Of a stretch of DNA of 64,000 bases, positions 44,169-53,036 are shown piece after piece. Position 1 is the first letter of the stretch; each line of letters starts with the position of its first letter. The notes under the pieces were generated by a model that did not search any database, was not told the origin of the DNA, and saw only the letters and a list, made by a program, of their open reading frames with translations. Both the position numbers and the translations under genes were made by a program. Source of the DNA: Arabiibacter massiliensis (GTDB lineage: Bacteria > Actinomycetota > Coriobacteriia > Coriobacteriales > Eggerthellaceae); assembly GCF_900169505.1 (NCBI RefSeq), contig NZ_LT827021.1:1178001-1242000 (forward strand). Direction: 5' to 3'.

Positions 44169-45233
44169 CTACACGTTGAACTTGAAGTGCATGACGTCGC
44201 CGTCCTGCACGACGTACTCCTTGCCTTCTTGGCGGAGCTTGCCGGCGTCGCGGCAGCCTTTCTCGCCGCCGAGGCCCACGTAGTCCTCGAAGGCGGCCGT
44301 CTCGGCCTTGATGAAGCCGCGTTCGAAGTCGGTGTGGATGACGCCGGCGGCCTGCGGGGCCTTCGCGCCGATGGGGATGGTCCAGGCGCGCGTCTCGGTC
44401 TCGCCGCTGGTGAAGTAGCTCTGCAGCCCCAGCAGCTTGTACGCCTCGCGCACGAGGCGGGCCAGGCCGCTCTCCTCGAGGCCCATGGCCTCCAGGTACT
44501 CGCGCGCCTCGGCCGGGTCGAGCTCGGCCAGGTCGGCCTCCACCTTCGCGGAGATGGGCACGGGCGCGCAGCCGTCGATCTCGGGCAGGTCGGCGTCCAG
44601 CTGGTCCTCGTCGACGTTGGCGATGTAGAGCATCGGCTTCATCGTGAGCAGGTGCAAATCGTAGAGCGCGGCGCGCTCGTCGTCGGTGAGGTCGAGCGTG
44701 CGGGCGCGGTGCCCCTCGTTCAGGCCCGCGAACACCTTCTGCGCGGCGGCCACCTTGGCGGCGCCGGCCTTGTCGCGCTTGGCCTCCTTCTCGAGCCGCG
44801 GCAGTGCCTTCTCGAGCGTGGCCATGTCGGCCAAGATGAGCTCGGTCTTGATGGTGTCCACATCGGAAAGCGGGTCCACCTTGCCGGCCACGTGCACGAC
44901 GTCCGGGTCGCCGAAGAAGCGCACGACCTCGCAGATGGCGTCCGTCTCGCGGATGTTCGCCAAAAACTGGTTGCCCAGGCCCTCGCCCTGGCTCGCGCCC
45001 GCCACGAGGCCCGCGATGTCCACGAACTCCACCGTGGCCGGCACGATGCGCGCCGGATGGTCGATCTCAGCGAGCGCGTCCAACCGCGCGTCGGGCACCG
45101 GCACGATGCCCACGTTGGGCTCGATGGTGGCGAACGGGTAGTTGGCCGCGAGGCCGCCCTTGTTGGTGAGGGCCGTGAACAGCGTGGACTTGCCGACGTT
45201 CGGCAGGCCGACGATACCGATGGAAAGCGACAT
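44169..45233 (-). CDS. ychF: Redox-regulated ATPase YchF
   Basis: A 354-residue OBG-type P-loop protein. GLPNVGKSTLFTALTN, PFATIEPNVGIVPVPD, DIAGLVAGASQGEGLGNQFL and the NVDE (G4 variant) signature that favours ATP over GTP are present, with the C-terminal TGS-like domain ending VQDGDVMHFKFNV. It associates with ribosomes in other bacteria. An extended -10 element lies about 40 bp upstream of the ATG, just after the symporter terminator. Confidence 0.94.
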   Translation of the reverse strand: MSLSIGIVGLPNVGKSTLFTALTNKGGLAANYPFATIEPNVGIVPVPDARLDALAEIDHPARIVPATVEFVDIAGLVAGASQGEGLGNQFLANIRETDAICEVVRFFGDPDVVHVAGKVDPLSDVDTIKTELILADMATLEKALPRLEKEAKRDKAGAAKVAAAQKVFAGLNEGHRARTLDLTDDERAALYDLHLLTMKPMLYIANVDEDQLDADLPEIDGCAPVPISAKVEADLAELDPAEAREYLEAMGLEESGLARLVREAYKLLGLQSYFTSGETETRAWTIPIGAKAPQAAGVIHTDFERGFIKAETAAFEDYVGLGGEKGCRDAGKLRQEGKEYVVQDGDVMHFKFNV

Positions 45234-45272
45234 GGAACTTCCTTCTCAAGCGAGCTTGGACGTATGACCCTC

Positions 45273-45281
45273 ATGATAGCA
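45273..45281 (-). promoter_or_regulatory. Extended -10 element of ychF
   Basis: TGCTATCAT on the minus strand, 40 bp before the ychF ATG, with the same TTTGCTATCATG context as upstream of gatC. Confidence 0.45.
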
Positions 45282-45283
45282 AA

Positions 45284-45311
45284 GGCGCGGCGACCTGTAA
45301 GCCGCCGCGCC
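45284..45311 (-). terminator. Terminator hairpin of the symporter gene
   Basis: GGCGCGGCG and CGCCGCGCC form a 9-bp stem followed on the minus strand by TTTGCTATC. It separates the symporter transcript from the ychF promoter. Confidence 0.6.
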
Positions 45312-45348
45312 CGATATTCCCCGTTTCCCCGCGTGCGGGCGCGACCCG

Positions 45349-46734
45349 CTAGAAGCTGATGAACCCGAACGTCTGGGCGACGAACGCCACCAGGATGACC
45401 ACCACGAGCACCGGCGCGATGAACTTGATCATGACGGTCCACGCGCCCGCCAGCCTGAAGCGGCTTGACGCGCGCACCTCGTCGACGATGGCCTTGGGCT
45501 TGATGATCCACCCGACGAACACGCAGGTCAGAAGCGCCACGATGGGCATGATGACCGAGTTCGACAGGAAGTCGAAGAAATCGAGCAGACTCGACCCCGG
45601 CCCAAGCGGCTCGATGAACGACAGCCCGTTGTATCCCGCGTTCACGAACAGCCCCGCGACCGCCACCACGAGCATGACCGCGATGAACGCCTTGCGGCGC
45701 TGCCAGCCCATGCCGTCCTGCACGATGGACACGCACGTCTCGGTGAGCGAGATGGCGCTCGTCAGCGCCGCGAACAGCACGAGCAGGAAGAATAGGAAGC
45801 CCACGACGGTGGCCGCGCCGCCCATGTCGGCGAACACGCCCGGCAGCGTGATGAACATGAGGGAGGGACCGGAGTTGGCCGCCACCGCCTCGCCCGAGCC
45901 CATGGCCACGAACGCGGCCGGCACGATCATGAGGCCAGCGAGGAACGACACGCCGATGTCGAAGCCGCCGATACGCGCGACGCTCGAGGTGAGGCTGGAC
46001 TTCTTGTCCAGGTAGGAGCCGTACGTGATCATGATGCCCATGGCCAGCGACAGGCTGTAGAACATCTGCCCGAGCGCCCCGATAACCAGTTCGGGCGAGA
46101 ACTTGCTGAAGTCCGGCACGAGGTAGTAAAGCGCCCCCTCCAGCGCGCCCGGCATGGTGAGCGTGTACAGCGCGATGCCCACCGCCATGATGATGAGCGC
46201 CGGCATCATGAAGAGGTTCGCCTTCTCGATGCCCCCCTTCACGCCGAGCGACACCACCAGGAATACGAGCACCATGAACAGGATCATCCACACGTAGCTC
46301 TCAACGTTGCTCGAGATGAAGCCTGTGAAGAAACCGCCTCCGTCGGCGAGCGCCTCGGGGCCGTTCAATAGGTAGGAGGCCGCGTACTTCGTCACCCAGC
46401 CGCCGATGATGCAGTAGTACGGCGTGATGATGAACGGCACGGCCGACGCCAGAACGCCGATGAAGGCGTACTTCTTGCCGAAGCTCTTGAACGCGCCGAT
46501 GGCCGATTGGCCGGTCTTGCGCCCGAGCGCCGTCTCCAACAGCAAAAGCGACACGCCGAACGTGAAGACGAGCACGAGGTAGGTGATCAGGAACGTGCCG
46601 CCGCCGTACTTCGCAGCCAGATACGGGAAGCGCCACATGTTGCCCAGGCCCACGGCGGAGGCCGCCGCAGCCAGGATGAACGCCCATTTGCCCGACCACT
46701 TCGAGCGGACGACGGGCATATGCGTTGAAGCCAT
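45349..46734 (-). CDS. Neurotransmitter:sodium symporter family transporter
   Basis: A 461-residue membrane protein with about 11-12 helices. The first helix has AAAASAVGLGNMWRFPYLAA, the unwound sodium/substrate site of LeuT-type transporters. ALGQMFYSLSLAMGIMITYGSY in helix 6 is also typical. It probably imports an amino acid or related compound with Na+; bacterial members vary in substrate. The ATG at 46734 follows AAGGGG. It is divergent from the P1 peptidase gene. Confidence 0.9.
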   Translation of the reverse strand: MASTHMPVVRSKWSGKWAFILAAAASAVGLGNMWRFPYLAAKYGGGTFLITYLVLVFTFGVSLLLLETALGRKTGQSAIGAFKSFGKKYAFIGVLASAVPFIITPYYCIIGGWVTKYAASYLLNGPEALADGGGFFTGFISSNVESYVWMILFMVLVFLVVSLGVKGGIEKANLFMMPALIIMAVGIALYTLTMPGALEGALYYLVPDFSKFSPELVIGALGQMFYSLSLAMGIMITYGSYLDKKSSLTSSVARIGGFDIGVSFLAGLMIVPAAFVAMGSGEAVAANSGPSLMFITLPGVFADMGGAATVVGFLFFLLVLFAALTSAISLTETCVSIVQDGMGWQRRKAFIAVMLVVAVAGLFVNAGYNGLSFIEPLGPGSSLLDFFDFLSNSVIMPIVALLTCVFVGWIIKPKAIVDEVRASSRFRLAGAWTVMIKFIAPVLVVVILVAFVAQTFGFISF

Positions 46735-46901
46735 TCTCGAACCCCTTGCTGTTCTATGCTTTCCAAAGGGAGCATTATAACCGGAAACGCGCAGCATCGA
46801 CCCCTCTTTTCGCAGAAAGCGCCGCATGGGAGGATAGGGCTGCGACCGGGCGGCGAGCCGGTGTACAATGGTGCGCACGAAAACCGCTCAAGGAGGAAAC
46901 C

Positions 46902-47912
46902 ATGTTCCAGCCAGCCGCCCTCGCCGACCTTCCCGCCTTCCGCTGCGGGCACGCGCACAACGCCGAAGCGGGCACGGGATGCACCGTCATCGTCGCGCCC
47001 GAGGGAGCGGCCTGCGGCGTGGCCGTGCGGGGCGGCGGGCCTGCCACGCGCGAGACGGACCTGCTCAAGCCCGAGAACATGATAGAGGCCGTGCATGCCG
47101 TGGTGCTCTCGGGCGGCAGCGCCTTCGGGCTGGCGGCCTCCACCGGCGTCATGGACGAGCTCGCCGCGCGCGGCATCGGATTTCCCGTGGGCGGCGCGCG
47201 CGTGCCCATCGTGGTGGGCGCCTGCCTGTTCGACCTGCTCGTAGGCGAGATGGCCCACCCCGACGCCGCCATGGGGCGCGAGGCCTGCGCCGCGGCGTTC
47301 TCGCGGGAGGCGGGCGAGCCGGTGGCCGAGGGCAACGTGGGCGCGGGCTGCGGGGCCACGGTCGGCAAGCTTCTGGGCGGCGAGCGCGCCATGAAGGCGG
47401 GGCTCGGCGTGTGCGGGCTGCGCCTGGGCGGGCTCGCGGCGGTGGCCATCGTGGCCGTGAACGCGCTCGGGTGCGTGCGCGACGCGGAGGGGACGTGGAT
47501 AGCCGGCTGCCGCGATGACGAGGGGGGCGTCATGGACCCGCTCTCGGCCTTCGCGGCGCTCGCGGCGGCGCAGGCGGGCGCGGGCGCGGCCGAGGCGGCA
47601 GCGGGCGCGGCGGGGCCGTGCGCCAACACCACCATCGGCGTCGTGCTCACGAACGCGCGCCTCACGAAAGCGCAGGCTACGAAGGCGTCCTCCGTCGTCC
47701 ACGACGCGTTCGCGCGCGCCATCAAACCGGTGCACACCTCCAACGACGGCGACACGGTGTTCACGTTCGCCTCGGGCGAGGTGGAGGCCGACTACGACCT
47801 CGTGGCCGTGCTGGCCACCGAGGCCATGCAGGGCGCCCTCGTGCGCGCGGTCGAGCAGGCCGAGGGCGCCTACGGGCTGCCCGCGGCGCGCGACCTGGCC
47901 GGCGGGCGCTAG
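46902..47912 (+). CDS. P1-family aminopeptidase (DmpA-like)
   Basis: A 336-residue N-terminal-nucleophile hydrolase. LSGGSAFGLAASTGVMDELA and GNVGAGCGATVGK are family motifs, and cleavage before the Thr in CANTTIGVVLTNA would generate the active beta subunit. Members act on D-amino-acid amides, beta-peptides or nylon oligomers. AGGAGG precedes the ATG. It is followed 11 bp later by the CLC gene, so the two are co-transcribed. Confidence 0.85.
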   Translation: MFQPAALADLPAFRCGHAHNAEAGTGCTVIVAPEGAACGVAVRGGGPATRETDLLKPENMIEAVHAVVLSGGSAFGLAASTGVMDELAARGIGFPVGGARVPIVVGACLFDLLVGEMAHPDAAMGREACAAAFSREAGEPVAEGNVGAGCGATVGKLLGGERAMKAGLGVCGLRLGGLAAVAIVAVNALGCVRDAEGTWIAGCRDDEGGVMDPLSAFAALAAAQAGAGAAEAAAGAAGPCANTTIGVVLTNARLTKAQATKASSVVHDAFARAIKPVHTSNDGDTVFTFASGEVEADYDLVAVLATEAMQGALVRAVEQAEGAYGLPAARDLAGGR

Positions 47913-47923
47913 AGGAGGCGTCC

Positions 47924-49219
47924 ATGGAATCGACGAAGCTCGCCAACCGCACGCTGTTCGTCTTGGCCGTCGTCGTCACCGGCGCGGTGGCCGGCGCGTT
48001 CGTGTGGGCGCTCCTGTTCGCCATGAACCTGGGCATCTCGTTTGTCTGGAACCGGCTGGGATCGCACTTCGGGATGTTCTTCCCGCTTCTGGCCTGTTTG
48101 ACGGGAGGCCTGGTCATCGGGCTGTTCGCCAAGAAGTTCGGCCCCTATCCGGAGGACTTGAACGAGGTCATGGGCAAGGTGAAGCGCGACGGGCGCTACG
48201 AGTACGACAAGCTCGGGCGCATGAGCATGGCCGCGCTGCTGCCGCTGTTCTTCGGCGGCTCCATCGGGCCCGAGGCCGGGCTCACCGGCGCCATCGCGGG
48301 CATCTGCACATGGGTGGGCGACCGCATGAAGCGCTTCGGCGCGGACTTCCAGCAGCTCACGTCGGTGGGAACCATGGCGGCGCTGTCGGCTATCTTCACC
48401 GCTCCCCTGTTCGGCTTCGCCGCGCCGCTCTACGGCGACGGGAAGGACGATAACGGACGCGAGACGGACGCCCAAACCATCACGCTGCCGAAGAACTCGA
48501 AGATCGTCGTGTACTTCTGCGCCATCGCGGGCGCGCTCGGGGCGTTCCTGGGGCTCTCGGCCCTCATCGGCGGCGGCATGTCGCTGCCGCGCTACACCGA
48601 CATCCACGTGGGTGTGACCGAGCTCATCTGGCTCGCGCCGCTTGCGCTGGCGGGGGCGGCGGCGGGGTGGCTCTTCGGCGTGTTCGACGGCCTGTTCGAG
48701 CGGCTCGCGGACAGGATGGGCGACCGCCCCGTCGTGAAGGCGCTCATCGCCGGCCTCGTGCTGGCGGCCTTCGGCATCCTGCTGCCGTTCACGATGTTCG
48801 CCGGCGAGACGCAGGCCGAGGAGCTGAACGAGGTGTGGACCGCCATGAGCGCGCTCGCGCTGATCGGCACCGGGTTTGCGAAGGTGCTGGTCACGCCGCT
48901 GTGCATCCGCTTCGGGTGGCGCGGCGGGCATTTCTTCCCCGTCATCTTCGCCGGCATCTCCATCGGCTACGGCATGGCCGCGCTCACCGGCGCCGACCCG
49001 GTGTTCTGCCTCTGTGCCTGCACGGCCGCCCTCGTGGGCGCCGTCATGCGCCAGCCGCTCATGGCCGTGCTGCTGCTGTTCCTCTGCTTCCCCGTGAAAG
49101 GCGTCGTCGTCATGTTCGCCTGCGCCGCCCTGGGCGCCGCCATCCCCCTGCCGAAGGGCCTACGCAAGCAGGCGAAGGCCTCGCAAGAAGAGCAAAGCGC
49201 CCCCGCCGCACAATCGTGA
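47924..49219 (+). CDS. CLC-family anion channel/transporter, variant selectivity motif
   Basis: A 431-residue membrane protein with about ten helices. LFFGGSIGPEAGLTGAIAG (109-127) corresponds to the GREGP loop of CLC proteins, but the gating glutamate is replaced by Ile114. GWRGGHFFPVIFAGISIGYG corresponds to the later GxFxP motif. Loss of the gating Glu usually uncouples H+ exchange, so passive anion flow is an inference. AGAGGAGG lies upstream and the gene follows the peptidase closely. Confidence 0.78.
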   Translation: MESTKLANRTLFVLAVVVTGAVAGAFVWALLFAMNLGISFVWNRLGSHFGMFFPLLACLTGGLVIGLFAKKFGPYPEDLNEVMGKVKRDGRYEYDKLGRMSMAALLPLFFGGSIGPEAGLTGAIAGICTWVGDRMKRFGADFQQLTSVGTMAALSAIFTAPLFGFAAPLYGDGKDDNGRETDAQTITLPKNSKIVVYFCAIAGALGAFLGLSALIGGGMSLPRYTDIHVGVTELIWLAPLALAGAAAGWLFGVFDGLFERLADRMGDRPVVKALIAGLVLAAFGILLPFTMFAGETQAEELNEVWTAMSALALIGTGFAKVLVTPLCIRFGWRGGHFFPVIFAGISIGYGMAALTGADPVFCLCACTAALVGAVMRQPLMAVLLLFLCFPVKGVVVMFACAALGAAIPLPKGLRKQAKASQEEQSAPAAQS

Positions 49220-49251
49220 CTGCAGGCTGTCCGAGCAAACAAAGCACTGGT

Positions 49252-49317
49252 TGTCATCCTGAGCGAGCGAAGCGAGTCGAAGGATCCCGCGCTGCGCGCT
49301 CCGCTCAGGACGACAAG
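49252..49317. repeat. Family A repeat, copy A5
   Basis: TGTCATCCTGAGCGAGCGAA runs into GCGAGTCGAAGGATCCCGCG and closes with CGCTCAGGACGACAAG. It lies 33 bp after the CLC stop and can fold as a hairpin, perhaps ending transcription. Confidence 0.8.
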
Positions 49318-49363
49318 AGGTATCATGTCAAGGGCAGTTTCACGGTGACGAGACGATCTGCAG

Positions 49364-49505
49364 CAAATCGACGGCTGTGCGAGGTGTTTCAGGCATCTAA
49401 CTTGCGATTCGAGCTCTTATGCGTGCGTTTCGCCTGGTCGCAAGAAGCGCGTTGGCTCGTCATATGAGTTAGGCTTGTGCAACAGCTCGCACAGCCGTCG
49501 ATTTG
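49364..49505. repeat. Family D inverted-repeat element D4
   Basis: CAAATCGACGGCTGTGCGAG (49364-49383) is repeated perfectly in inverted orientation at 49486-49505, with 102 bp between. The interior has GCGTTTCGCCTGGTC at 49425-49439, the minus-strand form of the D3 box. Confidence 0.8.
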
Positions 49506-49596
49506 ACGCACGCAGGATCTCGGCTCGGATGACGCTGGATGATGCAGGACGGGTATGGCGTCATTATCAGCAAAGGCCTCTTCGCGTTTTTAGCCT

Positions 49597-49759
49597 CTTC
49601 AAGTCACAGTTTTGGCCGCTCTGAAGCCCGTGTAGGATCGATCCAGGCTGCCTACTATCTCCGACCTGGGCGAACGCTTTCTGATATTTCGCAATGCCTT
49701 CGGAAAAGCCCTTCGATCGATCGAAATCACTTCAGAGCGGCCAAAACTGTGACTTGAAG
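49597..49759. repeat. Family D inverted-repeat element D3
   Basis: Perfect 30-bp arms at 49597-49626 (CTTCAAGTCACAGTTTTGGC, then CGCTCTGAAG) and 49730-49759 enclose 103 bp. The interior has GACCTGGGCGAACGC at 49663-49677 and CGGAAAAG at 49701-49708. Confidence 0.85.
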
Positions 49760-49940
49760 GCCGTCTCGACGGCACGGTGCATCTCTCTTCATCCTCAAAG
49801 TAGAATAGTTTAAGTGTTTGTGTGTCATAGACTACTATGCTACTATGTAGCTCAAGAGATTCGGCCGAATCCTGGGAGGCGGCGCAGAGCCGTCCCCCGA
49901 TCCACACGTGTCTTACGGAGGGTGAGGACAAGGAGGAGAG

Positions 49941-52376
49941 ATGAGGCATGATCTGACGAGGCGCAGGTTCCTCGAAGGCGCTGCGGCGCTCGGAGCCCTG
50001 GCGGCGCTCAGCGGCTGCGCGCCCAAACCGATGGAGGAGACGACCCCCGAGGCGTCCCCCGCCATCCCGGAGGTGGAGGCGATCGACCTGGACGCGCTCG
50101 AAGTCAAACATTCCTGGTGCTATATGTGCGGCCCCGCGAAGACGTTCTGCGCGACGAACAACTATCTGAAAGACGGCAAATGGGTGCACGTTGAGGGCAA
50201 CCCGGAAGCCGGCAACAACTGGGGATACGGTTGCAAGACGCTGTGCGCCAAAGGCAACTCCGCGATGCAGACGCTCTACAATCCCGCGCGCCTCGAATAT
50301 CCGATGAAGCGCGTCGGCGAGAAGGGCGAAGGAAAGTTCGAGCGTTGCACCTGGGACGAGGCGCTTGAGGGGATCGCCGCGAAGCTCCTCGAGAACCGCG
50401 AGAAGTACGGCCCCGAATCGTACGCGGCCTTTTCGCCGCAGGCGTGCAAGTTCGTTCAACAGCTAGGACGTCGTTTCCTCAATGTTTACGGAAGCCCCAA
50501 TTACTTGCATAGCGCGATCTGCGTGACTCAAATCGTTTCGAGCCAGCATATCGCGGTCGGACTCGGAGCTGGAACGATGTCCGGACAGCTCGACAAGACC
50601 AAGCTCTTAGTTAGCTGGGGCGTGAACGGCGAGAACTCCGCCATGAACAATGTGGACGACGCTCGGCCCGTCGTCCGATTCGAGGCGATGGAAAAGGGCC
50701 TTCAATTCATAGACATTCGCCCCATGCTCGATCCGCTCGCAACGCATGCGGCCGAGTGGGTTCCCGTGCGCCCCGGTACCGACCTTGCGCTTGCACTCGC
50801 TTTCCTCAACGTCATCATCGAAGAAGATCTGTATGACCATGAGTTCTGCGAAAACTGGTGCAACGGATTCGACATGTTCGCCGAGCATGTGAAGCAGTTC
50901 CCTCCCTCATGGGCGGCGCCGATCACCGGCATCTCGGAAGAGCAGATAACGAGAGTCGCGCGCATGATGGGAACCATGAAGCCAATGGCCATCCAATACG
51001 GCAACAGCGGAGGCGACGAAGCCAACGATGGCAACTGGCAATGCATATGCATCAACCTGATCGAAGCGATCACCGGGAATTTGGATGTACCGGGCGGCGG
51101 AGGCAGTCGCATGCAGATGCCGAAACCCATCGTGCCTATCGGCTCTTTCAATATCCCCACGCTTGCTGATAGGCTCCCTGTTTACGAGGAGGACACAGCT
51201 AACGGCTGGGCTCCGAGCCGCTCGAAGCTAGTAGCACCCGAGTTCCCTCGATGGTATCAGAATCCTGAAACATGGTCGAAAGCGGGCAACTTCAAAGAAC
51301 CGACGTCCGCCCTTAACCGGGCGATGCAAGCCCTCCTCTCGGGCGAGCCTTACGAGCTGAAAAGCATCTTCGCCCACAGCACCAATCCCCTGTCGCAAAC
51401 CAGGCAGCCCAAGATGGTCGCGGAGGCCTTGAAGAAGCTCGATTTCTTCTTCGTGATGGACACGTGCTGGAACCCTTCATGCGATTTCGCCGATTACGTA
51501 CTGCCCGCATGCACGCGCTTCGAAGACAGCTGTCAGATAGGCGCTCGCAACATGCCCGAGGGCACGTTTATCGGCATCGAGCAGAAGATCGCCGAGCCCT
51601 TGGGCGAGAGCCGCTCCGATTGGCGTTTCTACTGCGACCTCGCCGTGAAGATGGGTTGGGGCGAGGACTTCTGGAACGGCGATTTCGACCAAGCGCTCCG
51701 CGAGCAACTCGAACCGACGGGAATCACCCTCGAAGAGCTGCGCGAAAAGGGGTACATCTTCTTCAAGCGAGAAGACGGTGCCGTCCCCACGGAGCCGCCG
51801 TACCAGAATTACGAAGAGCTTTTCAAGGATCTTCCGAACGGCAAAGTGCAATGCTACAACGAGATCATCGGCGGCCAGCCGAACAACCGAGACGACGGCG
51901 AGCTGAGCTACCTTCCCGTTTATCAGGGTCCCCCGGAGGGCATCGCGGAAACGCCGGAGATCGCCAAGGAGTACCCGCTCATCTTCTCGGACGTGCATGC
52001 GCATCGGTTGAGCGTCCACAGCTACTTCGGCAACGTCCCCTATCTGCGCGAGCGCAACCGCAAGCCGTGGGTGAAGATCAACCCGGCCACCGCCAAGAAG
52101 TACGGCATCGAAGACGGCGACTGGATGAAGATCGGGTCACCGCACGGGTGGATCAAGATGGTGGCCGAGTACTTCGAGGGCATATCGCCCGAGGTGATCA
52201 TGGGCAAGCGCGGCTGGTGGCAGGACTGCCAGGAGCTCGATGAACCCGGGTACGGCTGCTTCGACGGCGGATCGGAAGTGAACAACCTCTACGACGCGAC
52301 CATGAAGAACTTCGATCCGTTCCATTCCGCCATGGCGAAGCAGACCCTTGTCAAGATCAGCAAGTGGGAGGGGTAG
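49941..52376 (+). CDS. Tat-exported lipoprotein molybdopterin oxidoreductase
   Basis: An 811-residue DMSO-reductase-family enzyme. It has a twin-arginine signal (LTRRRFLEGA), a lipobox (ALSGC) and a [4Fe-4S] region (Cys60, Cys63, Cys70 and a late Cys in TLCAKG). Cys194 in LHSAICVTQ lies where the molybdenum or tungsten ligand is expected. Residues NPLSQTRQPKM and CWNPSCDFADYVLPACTRFE are typical later landmarks. The C-terminal cofactor-binding barrel is complete. A ferredoxin subunit follows four bases after the stop. Eggerthella catechol dehydroxylases have this architecture, so reduction of an organic substrate is plausible, but the substrate is unknown. Codon use is less GC-rich than in the downstream genes. 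Confidence 0.87.
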   Translation: MRHDLTRRRFLEGAAALGALAALSGCAPKPMEETTPEASPAIPEVEAIDLDALEVKHSWCYMCGPAKTFCATNNYLKDGKWVHVEGNPEAGNNWGYGCKTLCAKGNSAMQTLYNPARLEYPMKRVGEKGEGKFERCTWDEALEGIAAKLLENREKYGPESYAAFSPQACKFVQQLGRRFLNVYGSPNYLHSAICVTQIVSSQHIAVGLGAGTMSGQLDKTKLLVSWGVNGENSAMNNVDDARPVVRFEAMEKGLQFIDIRPMLDPLATHAAEWVPVRPGTDLALALAFLNVIIEEDLYDHEFCENWCNGFDMFAEHVKQFPPSWAAPITGISEEQITRVARMMGTMKPMAIQYGNSGGDEANDGNWQCICINLIEAITGNLDVPGGGGSRMQMPKPIVPIGSFNIPTLADRLPVYEEDTANGWAPSRSKLVAPEFPRWYQNPETWSKAGNFKEPTSALNRAMQALLSGEPYELKSIFAHSTNPLSQTRQPKMVAEALKKLDFFFVMDTCWNPSCDFADYVLPACTRFEDSCQIGARNMPEGTFIGIEQKIAEPLGESRSDWRFYCDLAVKMGWGEDFWNGDFDQALREQLEPTGITLEELREKGYIFFKREDGAVPTEPPYQNYEELFKDLPNGKVQCYNEIIGGQPNNRDDGELSYLPVYQGPPEGIAETPEIAKEYPLIFSDVHAHRLSVHSYFGNVPYLRERNRKPWVKINPATAKKYGIEDGDWMKIGSPHGWIKMVAEYFEGISPEVIMGKRGWWQDCQELDEPGYGCFDGGSEVNNLYDATMKNFDPFHSAMAKQTLVKISKWEG

Positions 52377-52379
52377 ACG

Positions 52380-52925
52380 ATGGCTGAGCAATACGGATTC
52401 TTCGTCGATTCGACGCGCTGCGTGAAATGCTACGCCTGCGAGGTGGCGTGCCAGCAGTGGCACGAGCTCAAGGCGAACACGGTGCACCGCCGCACGGTGC
52501 AGGAGGAGTGCGCGGGCACGTTCCCCAACGTCACGCGCACGTTCACCTCGCTTTCCTGCATGCACTGCGAGAATCCCGCATGCGTCGAGAAGTGCCCGCA
52601 GGGCGCCATCGGCAAACGCGAGGAGGACGGCGCGGTCATCGTCGACCGCGAGAAGTGCATCGGATGCAAGACGTGCTCGGCGGCCTGCCCGTTCGACGTG
52701 CCGCAGTATCTCGAGGCGGAGGACGGCGGCCTCAAGATGGACAAGTGCGATATGTGCCTCACCTTGGGGCGCGAGGCCGACGAAGCGCCGCGCTGCGTGA
52801 ACACGTGCCCCACCAAGGCGCTTCACTTCGGCACGCTCGCCGACATGGCCGAGCTCGCCAAGGCAAAGGGCGGCTCGCAGCTGGAAGGCGAGACGAAGCC
52901 CTCGGTGTACGTCGCGAGGGCGTAG
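52380..52925 (+). CDS. Four-cluster ferredoxin subunit of the molybdoenzyme
   Basis: A 181-residue DmsB/PsrB-type electron-transfer protein. Cys groups CVKCYACEVACQQWH, CMHCENPACVEKCP, CIGCKTCSAACP and CDMCLTLG ... CVNTCP would hold four [4Fe-4S] clusters. It has no Tat signal of its own and probably travels with, or docks to, the upstream enzyme. A strong terminator follows. Confidence 0.92.
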   Translation: MAEQYGFFVDSTRCVKCYACEVACQQWHELKANTVHRRTVQEECAGTFPNVTRTFTSLSCMHCENPACVEKCPQGAIGKREEDGAVIVDREKCIGCKTCSAACPFDVPQYLEAEDGGLKMDKCDMCLTLGREADEAPRCVNTCPTKALHFGTLADMAELAKAKGGSQLEGETKPSVYVARA

Positions 52926-52944
52926 GCGGAAACGCGCGGACGCC

Positions 52945-52984
52945 GGGGAGCCCGAAGCGGCCTGTTCGGGCTCCCCGCCCTTTT
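52945..52984 (+). terminator. Rho-independent terminator after the first ferredoxin gene
   Basis: GGGGAGCCCGAA and TTCGGGCTCCCC form a perfect 12-bp stem with an 8-nt loop, followed by GCCCTTTT. It splits the molybdoenzyme-ferredoxin pair from the genes behind it. Confidence 0.88.
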
Positions 52985-53036
52985 CAAAGACGCTCGTCTC
53001 GGCTATGCTCCAAGGCGAAGGGGAAAGGAGGGGGAC

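Larger units (their letters stand above)
49220..49940. other. 721-bp repeat-rich spacer before the molybdoenzyme gene
   Basis: This contains family A copy A5 and two family D elements (D4, D3), listed separately, then an AT-rich leader (49795-49860) with TTTGTGTG and TACTATGCTACTATG, which is probably the promoter zone of the molybdoenzyme gene. I see no supported gene. Confidence 0.6.
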
